DNA of 64,000 nucleotides, taken from contig CACZBW010000004.1 in the NCBI GenBank assembly GCA_902779575.1, positions 1 to 64,000 of the forward strand, in the 5' to 3' direction. Made by a program: the position numbers and the translations under genes. Positions within the stretch are counted from its first letter, which is position 1. Every line of letters starts with the position of its first letter. Source of the stretch: an uncultured Lachnospiraceae bacterium. GTDB lineage: Bacteria; Bacillota; Clostridia; Lachnospirales; Lachnospiraceae. Shown piece after piece: positions 6,805 to 15,188 of this stretch. A model generated the notes under the pieces. That model worked only from the letters and a program-made list of their open reading frames with translations. It was not told where the DNA came from and did no database searches.

Positions 6805-9800
6805 ATGAGCACAGTCCTGACGATTTACAACCAACAGAGCTTCTGCCGGCAGCTGCTGCCGTCCGACAATAATGTGGATTATTATTTCACGCTGGCCGGA
6901 AAGAAGTTCTGCCTCAAGAATAATCTGCAGCTTCATCTGGAGATCATCAATAAGGCCTGGCGTGTTCTTCCCGGAAAGGATTATCTGCTGTTTCTGGAAA
7001 ATGAAGATGGCGTTCAGGCGCTCTCTTCGGCCTGTCCTCTGAAGGACGGCATGCGTCTGCTGGTTCAGACGCCCGACATGGCGCAGGTCAGAATCCGGGT
7101 TCGGGAGTCAGAGTTTCTGCGTCCTTATCAAAAGGTTCTGTTCCCGTCGTCCGGACAGATCCGGATCGGGACTGACAGCAGCTGCGACATCCGCATTCCG
7201 GGCGGAGAGCGTCCCCGGCAGGATGCGCCTGCTTTCGAAGCTCAGCAGGATGCGTCAGCTTCCGAACCGCGGCAGGACACGTCTGCTTCCGGACTGCAGG
7301 AGGACAGTCTGCTGGTCCGCCTCAGCAGGAAAGAAGGACAGACATACCTTGAAAATCTGTCCGGAGGAAGCGTCTTTCACAACATGGACGCGGTGCGCGG
7401 GCTTACCCTGCTGACTCCCGGGGACGTGATCGATCTGTCCGGAGGCAGGCTTGTCTGGCTGGGTTCTGTCATAGCGCTTGAAGATTCCGGATGCTTTGAG
7501 ACCAGCCTGGAAGCAGCGCGGGAGGAAGAAGGCGGGGAAGCGTTTCCGTCCGGTCCTTTTCCGGGGGAAAGAGAGCTGTACCGCCGTTCTCCCAGGAGGC
7601 TGGAAAAGCTGGACACCGGCGTGATCGAGATCGAGTCGCCGCCGGATCCGTTTACCAGAAAGAAACTTTCTCTGCGCCAGATGGTGGGCAATTCGGTGCT
7701 TATGGTTGTCCCGATGCTGGCGGGAAGTCTGATGATGATCATGGCCAGCAGGCAGCAGGGCGGCATGACCAGCCTGTTCATGTATTCGGGGCTGGTGATG
7801 GCGGTATCCTCCGTGATTGTGGGAATCATATGGGCGGTCATCAGCGCCAGGGGGGCCGCTGCGGAACAGAAAGCGGAGGAGAATCACCGTTTCGAGGCCT
7901 ACAGCGCGTATCTGATTACCAAAGCGGACGAGATCCGGGGCCATTATCTGGCGAATAAAGAACGGCTCCAGCGCCTCTACCCGGATTCGGAGGTCTGCCT
8001 TGGCTACAGCAGCGAAGGAAGGGAGCTGTGGAACAGGAATTACCGGCAGGATGATTTCCTGAAGATCAGGACGGGGCTTGGAAACATCCCCTTCCAGATG
8101 GAGATCCATATCCCTGAGGAACGTTTTTCCATGACCGATGATTCGCTGCGCTCAAAGCCTGAATGGATCCGGGAAAACTATCAGACACTTTATGATGTCC
8201 CGGTTCTTCTTGACCTGAAAGAGCATTCTCTGTGCGCCCTTGTGGGCGGAGAGGAGAAATATGGAGCCTTCGCGCTGATGCGCACGCTGGCACTGCACCT
8301 TGCCGCCACGCACTGTTATACGGACCTGAAGCTGGTGTTTCTGTATGACAGCGGGGCGGAATCCGAAGAATGGGAGTTCGCGAAATGGCTGCCCCATGTC
8401 TGGTCTGAGGACAGGAAGATCCGGTATACGGCCGGCAGCCGTTCTGAGATCAGCGATGTCTGTTATGAACTGACACGGATCTTTCAGCAGAGGATGGAAA
8501 GGCTGAAGGCGAAGGACAGGGATGCCGGTCAGATGCAGCTTCCGCATTTTGTGCTCTTCTTATCGGATCCGCGGCTGATTGAAGGAGAGCGGATCTCCCC
8601 GTATGTATATAAGAATGCGGAGAAGGTCGGCCTGTCCACCTTCATTTTGTCAGATTACAGGGAGAACCTTCCGAACGAATGCTCGTATTTTCTGGATGAA
8701 AATGACATGTTCGAGGGGATCAGCTTCGGCGGTGGACGGCTGCCGGTTGCCTTTGACAGGACCAGCCTTCGGCAGCTGAACGGCTTTGCACGCCGGATTG
8801 CAGGAGTGCGCGTCAAAGAGACCAGCAGCGGGGGAGAGATTCCTTCCTCCGTCAGTTTTCTGGAAATGTACAAAGTCTCCTCCGTCGAACAGCTGCAGGT
8901 AAAGAACCGCTGGCTGAAAAACCGCACCTATGACAATATCCGGGGACTGCTGGGACTGAAGGGCGGAGATGAGCCGCTGTATCTGGATCTGCATGAGAAG
9001 TATCACGGCCCGCACGGACTTGTGGCAGGCACGACAGGTTCCGGAAAGAGCGAGACCCTGCAGACTTATCTGCTGTCCCTGGCTGTGGAATACAGTCCGG
9101 ACGATATCAGCTTTTTCGTGATCGACTACAAGGGCGGAGGAATGGCAAACCTCTTCGAAGGACTGCCGCATCTGACCGGTTTTATATCGAATCTGTCAGG
9201 CCCCCAGATCTACAGGGCGCTGGTTTCCATAAAAGCGGAAAACCGCAGGCGCCAGCAGCTGTTCAACGCGGCGCGCGTCAATAATATCAACCGTTACACG
9301 CATCTGTATAAAGAAGGGCTGATTCAGACGCCGATCCCGCATCTGCTGATCGTGATCGACGAATTTGCGGAACTGAAGAAGGAAGAACCGGATTTCATGA
9401 GGGAACTGATCTCTGTCGCCCAGGTCGGAAGAAGCCTTGGCGTGCATCTGATCCTGTCTACGCAGAAGCCCTCCGGAACAGTAGACGACAATATCTGGAG
9501 CAATTCCAACTTCCGCCTGTGCCTCAGGGTACAGACAGTGGAGGACAGCGTCGACATGCTTGGCACCCGGGACGCCGCCTATATCACACAGGCAGGCAGA
9601 GGGTATCTGCAGGTGGGCAATCAGGAACTGTATGAGATGTTCCAGTCCGGCTACAGCGGAGCGCCTTACGCGCCGGATGCGGTCCCGGACAGCGAAGCGT
9701 CCGCACTGATCTCCCTGACCGGTCGGGCAGAGCTTCGATATGACGGAAAAGCGCGGGCAGCAGGAAAAACAGAGGACTGTTCCCAGCTGGATGCGGTCAG

Positions 9801-11586
9801 GGAATACCTGATCCGGACAGCCGGGGAGGAAGGATATGCAGGAGGGCATCAGCTCTGGATGCCGACTCTTGCGAATCCGGTTTATCTGGAGAATTTTGAA
9901 GCATATTCGGCACGTGCGGCAGGTACGGACGGATACCGGGACAAGATGACGGAGGAAGACCGCTGGGATCTGACCGCGGTAATCGGGCAGACCGATGATC
10001 CTCAGAACCAGGAGCAGAAGCCCCTCATGATCAGTCTGGCGGACGGCGGAAACCATGCGGTGATCGGATCGATCGTAAGCGGAAAATCAACGCTTCTGCA
10101 GACCATCGTCTATTCTCTGGTCACGACTTATACGCCGGCGGAGCTGAATGTATTTGCGATCGATTATTCAGGAAGGTTCCTGGCGGCCTTTGAGTCGCTT
10201 GCGCATACAGGCGGAGTCATGTTCGACGGGGAAGAGGAGAAAACCGAACGCTTCTTCCTTATGCTCTCCAATATGCTGGAGGAGCGCAAGAAAAAGTATC
10301 GCGGCGGCAATTATGCCCAGTATGTGAAAGCGCATGGGACGGAAGATCCCGCGATCCTCCTTGTCATCGACAACTTCGGCGCGTTTCAGGAAAAAACCGG
10401 GGAAAAATATCTGGCAAGGCTGATCGCCCTTTCAAAGGAGGGCGTGAGCAATGGCATTTTCCTGCTGATTTCCGCGGGCGGTTTCGGTATGAATGAGCTG
10501 CCGAACCGGCTGGCGGAAAATATGGGTACAGTACTCACGCTTGCTCTTCCGGACAGGTTTGCCTACGCGGATGTGCTGCGGGTGACGAGGGTGAACCTCA
10601 TGCCGGAGACACAGTTCAGGGGACGCGGCCTGTGCAGGATCGGGGATCAGATCCTGGAATATCAGGCGGCGCTGGCTCTTCCGGCTGACGATGATTTTCA
10701 GAGGATGGAGAGCATACGCCGCAGATGTGAAAGCCTCAACACACTGTGGAGCGGCCCGGCGGCGCGCAGGATTCCCGAGATTCCCGAAAATCCGCTGTCC
10801 GACTCCTTCCTGGCGCTTCCACAGGTGAAGGAAGCGCTTCAGGACGAACGCTTTCTCCCCGTCGGCTATCGAAAAGACAATGCGGAAATCTGCAGCCTTG
10901 ATTTCCGGCGCATTTACTGCTGCCTGATCGCGGGGCTGAGGCGCAGCGGGAAGACAAGCCTGCTGCGGCTGATGATTCTGGAGGCGCTGCAGAAGGAATG
11001 CGCCGGTATTGCCCTGATTGACCTGTCAGGAAAGCTGAAAGATCTGTACGGCCAAGACGGCCTGAAGGTGATCGCGGACCACGATGCGCTGTATGACTAT
11101 TGCATGAATGACCTGACTCCGGTCTTTAAAGAACGGAACGGGAAGAAGCACGAACTGATTGATCAGGGGCTGGAAGAGGATGAGTACTATGAGGCGATGT
11201 CCTCCTTCAGGCCTGTCTTCATATTCATCACAGACCTGGTAGTTTTCCTGCAGGTGGTCTATGCGGACAGCCGGAACATGAAGGGATTCATGGAGACCCT
11301 GTTCCGGAAGGGAGAGGATCACAAGATTTCGTTCATAGCGGCGCTGCCGCTTGAGAACAGGGCGGAAGCCGCCGGATTTGAGGCATTCAGCCTGTTCACC
11401 CAGTACCGGACAGGGGTTCACATGGGCGGGAACCTCTCGCAGGATCCCTATCTGTCCTTTGACACAGTCGGATTCAAGGAGCAGTCAAAAACCGAACTTC
11501 CCGGTATTGCCATGGTTCCGGAGATGGGGACGATGGATCAGGCGGTGAAGCTGGTTGTTCCGTACGCACCGAGGGTTAAGAAATGA
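6805..11586 (+). CDS. essC: EssC-type T7SS ATPase (FHA plus FtsK/SpoIIIE)
   Basis: 1593 residues, the usual EssC size. The N-terminus carries two FHA-like folds, the second with IRIGTDSSCDI near residue 118. Two membrane helices follow around 290-350 (VLMVVPMLAGSLMMIM and LVMAVSSVIVGIIWAVI). Three tandem FtsK/SpoIIIE domains follow. D1 has a complete Walker A (GTTGSGKS, about 740) and Walker B (LLIVIDEFAEL). D2 has GSIVSGKS (about 1085) and ILLVIDNFGAF, without the catalytic Glu. D3 has GLRRSGKT (about 1373) and VFIFITDLVVF, also without Glu. As in known EssC proteins, D1 is therefore the likely active ATPase and D2/D3 bind substrate. It forms the hexameric motor that exports WXG100 proteins. 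Its stop overlaps the YukD start (ATGA). Confidence 0.95.
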   Translation: MSTVLTIYNQQSFCRQLLPSDNNVDYYFTLAGKKFCLKNNLQLHLEIINKAWRVLPGKDYLLFLENEDGVQALSSACPLKDGMRLLVQTPDMAQVRIRVRESEFLRPYQKVLFPSSGQIRIGTDSSCDIRIPGGERPRQDAPAFEAQQDASASEPRQDTSASGLQEDSLLVRLSRKEGQTYLENLSGGSVFHNMDAVRGLTLLTPGDVIDLSGGRLVWLGSVIALEDSGCFETSLEAAREEEGGEAFPSGPFPGERELYRRSPRRLEKLDTGVIEIESPPDPFTRKKLSLRQMVGNSVLMVVPMLAGSLMMIMASRQQGGMTSLFMYSGLVMAVSSVIVGIIWAVISARGAAAEQKAEENHRFEAYSAYLITKADEIRGHYLANKERLQRLYPDSEVCLGYSSEGRELWNRNYRQDDFLKIRTGLGNIPFQMEIHIPEERFSMTDDSLRSKPEWIRENYQTLYDVPVLLDLKEHSLCALVGGEEKYGAFALMRTLALHLAATHCYTDLKLVFLYDSGAESEEWEFAKWLPHVWSEDRKIRYTAGSRSEISDVCYELTRIFQQRMERLKAKDRDAGQMQLPHFVLFLSDPRLIEGERISPYVYKNAEKVGLSTFILSDYRENLPNECSYFLDENDMFEGISFGGGRLPVAFDRTSLRQLNGFARRIAGVRVKETSSGGEIPSSVSFLEMYKVSSVEQLQVKNRWLKNRTYDNIRGLLGLKGGDEPLYLDLHEKYHGPHGLVAGTTGSGKSETLQTYLLSLAVEYSPDDISFFVIDYKGGGMANLFEGLPHLTGFISNLSGPQIYRALVSIKAENRRRQQLFNAARVNNINRYTHLYKEGLIQTPIPHLLIVIDEFAELKKEEPDFMRELISVAQVGRSLGVHLILSTQKPSGTVDDNIWSNSNFRLCLRVQTVEDSVDMLGTRDAAYITQAGRGYLQVGNQELYEMFQSGYSGAPYAPDAVPDSEASALISLTGRAELRYDGKARAAGKTEDCSQLDAVREYLIRTAGEEGYAGGHQLWMPTLANPVYLENFEAYSARAAGTDGYRDKMTEEDRWDLTAVIGQTDDPQNQEQKPLMISLADGGNHAVIGSIVSGKSTLLQTIVYSLVTTYTPAELNVFAIDYSGRFLAAFESLAHTGGVMFDGEEEKTERFFLMLSNMLEERKKKYRGGNYAQYVKAHGTEDPAILLVIDNFGAFQEKTGEKYLARLIALSKEGVSNGIFLLISAGGFGMNELPNRLAENMGTVLTLALPDRFAYADVLRVTRVNLMPETQFRGRGLCRIGDQILEYQAALALPADDDFQRMESIRRRCESLNTLWSGPAARRIPEIPENPLSDSFLALPQVKEALQDERFLPVGYRKDNAEICSLDFRRIYCCLIAGLRRSGKTSLLRLMILEALQKECAGIALIDLSGKLKDLYGQDGLKVIADHDALYDYCMNDLTPVFKERNGKKHELIDQGLEEDEYYEAMSSFRPVFIFITDLVVFLQVVYADSRNMKGFMETLFRKGEDHKISFIAALPLENRAEAAGFEAFSLFTQYRTGVHMGGNLSQDPYLSFDTVGFKEQSKTELPGIAMVPEMGTMDQAVKLVVPYAPRVKK

Positions 11587-11828
11587 TTCTTGTGGAACTG
11601 GATGTCCCTTCGCTGGGAGCATCCTATAATATCAGCATAAATGAGTATCAGAAAGCCGGTATTCTTCTGGGAGAGCTGCTTGAGCTTGTGCGGAAGAAGA
11701 GCGGGGAAAAAGAGACGGACGCGCAGGGGTATGATCTTTTTGCCGTGCCGGGCGGGGAACGCCTGAAAAAGGATCTTCCGCTTGCTGCCCAGGGAATAAA
11801 GGACGGTGCAAAGCTTGTCCTTGTATAG
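11583..11828 (+). CDS. esaB: YukD/EsaB ubiquitin-like T7SS protein
   Basis: 81 residues, the family length. Beta-grasp pattern: VELDVPSLGASYNISI as the first hairpin, a helix (AGILLGELLELVRKK), and a C-terminal DGAKLVLV, typical of YukD. Family members are small cytoplasmic T7SS accessory proteins without the ubiquitin diglycine tail, also absent here. The four-base overlap with essC implies coupled translation. A repeat element follows at 11848. Confidence 0.8.
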   Translation: MILVELDVPSLGASYNISINEYQKAGILLGELLELVRKKSGEKETDAQGYDLFAVPGGERLKKDLPLAAQGIKDGAKLVLV

Positions 11829-11847
11829 GGCTGGTTCGTATGATATG

Positions 11848-11906
11848 AGGAAACGCTGATTTATTTTGATATTTATGCCCTTGCTGCCATTGCTTCAGCG
11901 TTTTCT
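11848..11906. repeat. MITE-like inverted-repeat element, copy 1
   Basis: AGGAAACGCTGA (11848-11859) is mirrored by TCAGCGTTTTCT (11895-11906) with one G-U pair, spanning 59 nt. A second element with the same arm lies at 46483-46539 and spans 57 nt, while the interiors differ. The same arms, same size and two unrelated sites suggest a small mobile or REP-like element rather than a terminator. Confidence 0.5.
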
Positions 11907-11986
11907 CAGACGCCGGAGCATTCCGGCAGGGCAGAAAGGCTGGCCGCCGGCCCGGACAGGCTGCGGAATCAGGAAAGGAGAAGATT

Positions 11987-12331
11987 ATGTGGGAAGGCCT
12001 GCTTCCGATCGGGAGCGTTGTCATTTTAAAGAATACGAAGCAGAAGATGATGATCTGCGGGATCTGCCAGCAGGTGGAGGAGGAAAACGGAGGCGTGCTT
12101 TATGATTATTCCGCCTTGCTTCACCCCTATGGATATGTATCAAAGGATTACCTGTATGTCTTTAATCAGGAATCGATCGAGAAGGTCTGTTCCATCGGCT
12201 ACATTGATGAAAGACTGATCGCGGCTTATAAAAACGTAAATGCGCTGCTCCCCAGAGTGCGTTCCGGGGAACTGCCGCTGGAAGAACTGGAAAAGATCAG
12301 GCCCGAGCGGCCTCAGATCGAGGCACCGTAA
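11987..12331 (+). CDS. DUF4176 protein, T7SS accessory (copy 1)
   Basis: 114 residues. The N-terminal signature MWEGLLPIGSVVILKNTKQK, then MMICGICQ, is shared with the two other copies here and marks DUF4176, a family found beside WXG100 genes in Firmicutes. The rest predicts a compact beta-rich fold (YDYSALLHPYGY, FNQESIEKVCSIGYID) and a C-terminal helix. No signal peptide or membrane span, so it is cytoplasmic. AGGAAAGGAG precedes the ATG. Function is not established; a chaperone or assembly role is inferred from context. Confidence 0.8.
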   Translation: MWEGLLPIGSVVILKNTKQKMMICGICQQVEEENGGVLYDYSALLHPYGYVSKDYLYVFNQESIEKVCSIGYIDERLIAAYKNVNALLPRVRSGELPLEELEKIRPERPQIEAP

Positions 12332-12349
12332 AGGAAGGATGAGGATGCC

Positions 12350-12622
12350 ATGTGGAAAGGAGTATTGCCGATCGGGAGCGTGGTGCTGCTGAAAGGCGGC
12401 GACAGAAAAGTGATGATCTGCGGGGTCTGCGTCACGAAGGAAGATGATGATTCCCGTGTCTTTGATTATTCTGGAGTGCTTTATCCGGATGGGCTTGAGG
12501 ATCCGGATAAGCTGTATCTCTTCAACAGAGACAGCATTGAGCAGGTTTTCTATGTCGGGTACATGGATGAGAACTCCGAAGAATTTCTCCCGCAGGCTGA
12601 GAAGATGCTGGGGGAAAAATAA
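12350..12622 (+). CDS. DUF4176 protein, T7SS accessory (copy 2)
   Basis: 90 residues, beginning MWKGVLPIGSVVLLKGGDRK, then VMICGVC, and continuing with DYSGVLYPDGL and FNRDSIEQVFYVGYMDE, which are collinear with copy 1. It lacks copy 1's C-terminal extension. It starts 18 nt after copy 1 and is probably a tandem duplication. GGAAGGATGAGG is the ribosome site. Its role is inferred as for the other copies: a cytoplasmic partner for T7SS substrates. Confidence 0.8.
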   Translation: MWKGVLPIGSVVLLKGGDRKVMICGVCVTKEDDDSRVFDYSGVLYPDGLEDPDKLYLFNRDSIEQVFYVGYMDENSEEFLPQAEKMLGEK

Positions 12623-12776
12623 GGAAAGGGGAGCTTTTCCTGCGCAGCGCCAGGGGCGCATGGGATGAACCGGGCTTAAGAAAGAAAAGATGTGGGAATG
12701 GAAAACAGCTGAAAGAAACGTATATGGAAACGGGCTGAAAAACAGACTCACAAAATCAGACATAAGATAATACGGC

Positions 12777-12799
12777 TGCGCGGCTGCCTCAGCTGCGCA
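12777..12799 (+). other. Compact hairpin between the machinery and WXG100 genes
   Basis: TGCGCGGCTG pairs with CAGCTGCGCA (one G-U) around a CCT loop. The following CAGAATGTTTT gives only a short delayed T run, so it may be a weak terminator or an mRNA-stabilising 5' end for the WXG100 genes. Confidence 0.4.
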
Positions 12800-12844
12800 C
12801 AGAATGTTTTATAAGCAGATACAGTAAAACAAGGAGGAAAGACA

Positions 12845-13138
12845 ATGGCGGAATTTACAGTGACATCCAATCAGGTAAGGGCAAAAGAAGGCGAACTTCA
12901 GAACCTGAACAGCAGCTACAAGCAGAAGATCGACTCGCTGGAGCAGATCGTAAAGGGACTGGACGGCATGTGGGAAGGCGATGCCCATGACGCCTTCCAC
13001 GCAGCGTTTGAAAAAGACAAGGTCAATCTGTGGAACTTCTATAATGCGATCGAAAAATACTGCGCGACGCTGCTTGAGATCGCCCAGAACTATGAAAAGG
13101 CAGAAGCGAAGAATGTTCAGACCGCTTCCGGGAAATGA
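12845..13138 (+). CDS. WXG100 family T7SS substrate (1)
   Basis: 97 residues, the family length. The helix-turn-helix hairpin has the motif at its turn (GLDGMWEGDAHDAF, WEG near residue 40), followed by a helix ending YEKAEAKNVQT. The central VTSNQVRAKEGELQNLN matches EsxA-type N-termini. No signal peptide, as expected for substrates recognised by EssC. AAGGAGG precedes the start. The 222-nt upstream gap with a hairpin suggests expression separate from the machinery genes. Confidence 0.88.
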   Translation: MAEFTVTSNQVRAKEGELQNLNSSYKQKIDSLEQIVKGLDGMWEGDAHDAFHAAFEKDKVNLWNFYNAIEKYCATLLEIAQNYEKAEAKNVQTASGK

Positions 13139-13168
13139 GTCCTGAACAGCTGATAAACTGATTTGTCT

Positions 13169-13200
13169 GCCAAAAGTATAATTTCAAGCTGACTTTTGGC
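13169..13200 (+). other. Stem-loop between WXG100 genes
   Basis: GCCAAAAGT (13169-13177) pairs perfectly with ACTTTTGGC (13192-13200) around a 14-nt loop. No T run follows on the + strand, so it is more likely an mRNA-stability or processing element than a terminator. An AT-rich leader continues to the next gene. Confidence 0.4.
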
Positions 13201-13282
13201 GCCGCATTCATAAGAATAATAACAGCAGAAAAGACTGAAATAAATAATTATAGAAGAATAATGAGAAAGAGAGGCTTTTATA

Positions 13283-13600
13283 ATGGCTGATACAATTCGC
13301 GTTACACCCAAAGAACTACAGGACAAGGCCCAGCTGATGGAAAATACCGGGAATGAGATCAAAAACCTAAGCCAGAATATGACAGCGAAGGTTATGGAGC
13401 TCACAGGCCGGATCTGGAGCGGCGAAGCCCAGCAGGCATATATAACCCGCTTCAAGAGCCTGCAGGAGGATATCGAGCGGCTCAACAAACTGATTACCGA
13501 CGAAGCACAGCACCTGTATACCATTGCCACAGAGTACAGTACAACTGAAGAGACGAACATCGCCGCGTCAGGAAATCTGTCGGAGCATGTGATTGCCTGA
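13283..13600 (+). CDS. WXG100 family T7SS substrate (2)
   Basis: 105 residues. VTPKELQDKAQLMENTGNEI forms helix 1, TGRIWSGEAQQAY carries the WSG turn near residue 45, and helix 2 follows with LQEDIERLNKLITDEAQHLY. The sequence matches the EsxA/WXG100 pattern including the downstream Y at the end of helix 2. It probably forms a homo- or heterodimer exported by EssC. GAGAGAGGC is the ribosome site. A DUF4176 gene follows 75 nt later. Confidence 0.88.
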   Translation: MADTIRVTPKELQDKAQLMENTGNEIKNLSQNMTAKVMELTGRIWSGEAQQAYITRFKSLQEDIERLNKLITDEAQHLYTIATEYSTTEETNIAASGNLSEHVIA

Positions 13601-13675
13601 CACAATCCTGCAGACTGCCGCTAAAGCTGCGGGAGAACGGATCAGCGCACAGGAAAGAGGAAAGAGGATACAGAC

Positions 13676-14011
13676 ATGTGGAATGGAATGCTGCCGATCG
13701 GAAGCGTCGTAGTTCTGAAGGACGGGGAAATCCCGATCATGGTCACGGGCTTCTGCCAGGTGACGCTGAATAATGAGGGAGAACCGGGAGAATTGTATGA
13801 TTATGTCGGAGTTCCTTATCCGGCCGGATTCACCCGGGTTGATGAGATGATCCAGTTTGACCATGACGCCGTTGAAAGGGTCCTGGCGATCGGATTCATC
13901 AATGAAGACATGCTGAATTACATGCCCAGGATCCAGGAGATCGTGGACGGACTCAGAGACGGCTCGGTCACACTGGAGCAGCTGCTTGCGCCGTCTGGTG
14001 AAAATGGCTGA
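13676..14011 (+). CDS. DUF4176 protein, T7SS accessory (copy 3)
   Basis: 111 residues. It opens MWNGMLPIGSVVVLKDGEIP, then IMVTGFCQV, with YDYVGVPYPAG and FDHDAVERVLAIGFINEDM in collinear positions to copies 1 and 2. It is the most divergent of the three, with a CxxC-less N-terminal half. AAAGAGG precedes the ATG. It sits between WXG100 genes 2 and 3, suggesting each DUF4176 copy serves a particular substrate pair, which is inference. Confidence 0.8.
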   Translation: MWNGMLPIGSVVVLKDGEIPIMVTGFCQVTLNNEGEPGELYDYVGVPYPAGFTRVDEMIQFDHDAVERVLAIGFINEDMLNYMPRIQEIVDGLRDGSVTLEQLLAPSGENG

Positions 14012-14047
14012 GAATGCTGACCGTAAAAGGTACGGGAGGAACAGGTC

Positions 14048-14377
14048 ATGGATGGTAAGCAGTCGGCTGCAGGAGGTAAAATGGCTGGGCTGATAAGAGC
14101 AAATATCGGCGGAATCGACCAGATCCGCACGTCCCTCGCAGAAAATCTTGAGGCCCTCCGGAAAGAAGAAAAAGAACTTCAGGAGGCGGTCGCAAAGCTT
14201 GGTATGATGTGGGAGGGGGAAGCGCATACTGTCTTTCAGGCGGATATGGCGGAGAACTGCAGGCAGATCGTCGAGATCGATCAGGAGATCGCCGGGATTC
14301 TGGGACTGGAAGAGAAGGCTGTCAGTGAGTACAGCGGCGCGGAAACAGAGATTCGTTCTAAGATCGAGAGCCTGTGA
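14048..14377 (+). CDS. WXG100 family T7SS substrate (3)
   Basis: 109 residues from ATG 14048 (GGAGGA, 7-nt spacing). An in-frame ATG at 14081 with AGGAGGT 3 nt upstream would give a 98-residue protein closer to the family norm, so both starts are possible. The WXG turn is GMMWEGEAHTVF. Helix 1 is strongly charged (LRKEEKELQEAVAKL) and the C-terminus ends in a long helix. EssC substrate by family. Confidence 0.85.
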   Translation: MDGKQSAAGGKMAGLIRANIGGIDQIRTSLAENLEALRKEEKELQEAVAKLGMMWEGEAHTVFQADMAENCRQIVEIDQEIAGILGLEEKAVSEYSGAETEIRSKIESL

Positions 14378-14435
14378 CGTTCCGGGAGAACCGGCGTCTG
14401 TTAATCCAGGCATCGGTATGGCAGGATGGTGAATC

Positions 14436-14750
14436 ATGGGAGTAGAAATTAAAGTCACGACGCAGGAGCTGAGGAATGCGGCAGCGAATATCCGGAACAT
14501 CACGGAACGGATCCAGAATCTGTATGCCCGGATTTCAGAAGAAGCCCAGAAGTTTCCCGCCCAGTGGGAAGGGGAGGCGGAGACGATGCACCGCCAGAAG
14601 CTTACAGCTGCCCTGGACCGGGCGAAGAAGGCGGGGGATGAGCTGAAGAAGCGGCCTGACCGGCTTCTGGTAATCACCGGCGTTTATGAACAGACCGAGC
14701 AGCAGAATATCGGAAGCGCGCAGACACTTGACAGCAACGTGATTTCCTGA
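14436..14750 (+). CDS. WXG100 family T7SS substrate (4)
   Basis: 104 residues. VTTQELRNAAANIRNITERI in helix 1 and AQWEGEAETMHRQ at the turn place it in the WXG100 family; the helix 2 end has YEQTEQQNIGS, typical of EsxA-like partners. It starts 58 nt after WXG100 copy 3 and stops 15 nt before copy 5, so these three form a tight cluster. Partnering between copies is likely but the sequence does not show which. Confidence 0.85.
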   Translation: MGVEIKVTTQELRNAAANIRNITERIQNLYARISEEAQKFPAQWEGEAETMHRQKLTAALDRAKKAGDELKKRPDRLLVITGVYEQTEQQNIGSAQTLDSNVIS

Positions 14751-14765
14751 CGGGAGAGGATAACG

Positions 14766-15083
14766 ATGACGGATGAGGAGAGAAAGAACGGAATCTATGC
14801 GGAACTGTCCCGCCTGAAGGATCTTGCCGGGAAAATGCGGGCTGTCGCGGACGGACTGAGGAAACTTGTCCAGGGAGATTACGAAAACGGTCTTGGAGCG
14901 GTAAAGGAATGCTGGACCGGCGAAAATGCCGAGCTGTTCCTGGGCAAAGCCCGGAAGGTGGGCGATGACATGTCCGAAACAGCGAAAAAGCTGTCAGAAG
15001 CTGCTGATACACTGGAGACGATCGCCAAAAACTACGCGGAATCGGAACTGAAGGCGATCGAAATCGCGAGAAGCCATTCCTGA
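14766..15083 (+). CDS. WXG100-like T7SS protein (5), divergent
   Basis: 105 residues. The hairpin is preserved: helix 1 LKDLAGKMRAVADGLRKLV, turn GAVKECWTGENAELFLGKA with WTG near residue 46, and helix 2 to IAKNYAESELKAIEIA. It differs from copies 1-4 in having a longer helix 1 and a less typical turn, resembling the small partner proteins (LXG-associated alpha-helical, Lap-like) that escort larger effectors. It lies directly upstream of the 560-residue candidate effector, supporting that role by context. Confidence 0.75.
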   Translation: MTDEERKNGIYAELSRLKDLAGKMRAVADGLRKLVQGDYENGLGAVKECWTGENAELFLGKARKVGDDMSETAKKLSEAADTLETIAKNYAESELKAIEIARSHS

Positions 15084-15188
15084 AGGGAAGCGGCGTATCG
15101 TTACAGGCAATTCTGCTCTGGTAATAATACACATGACGGATCTGGAACAGTGTGATTCGATACAGAGCAATGTGGAGGAGGTAAGGCT

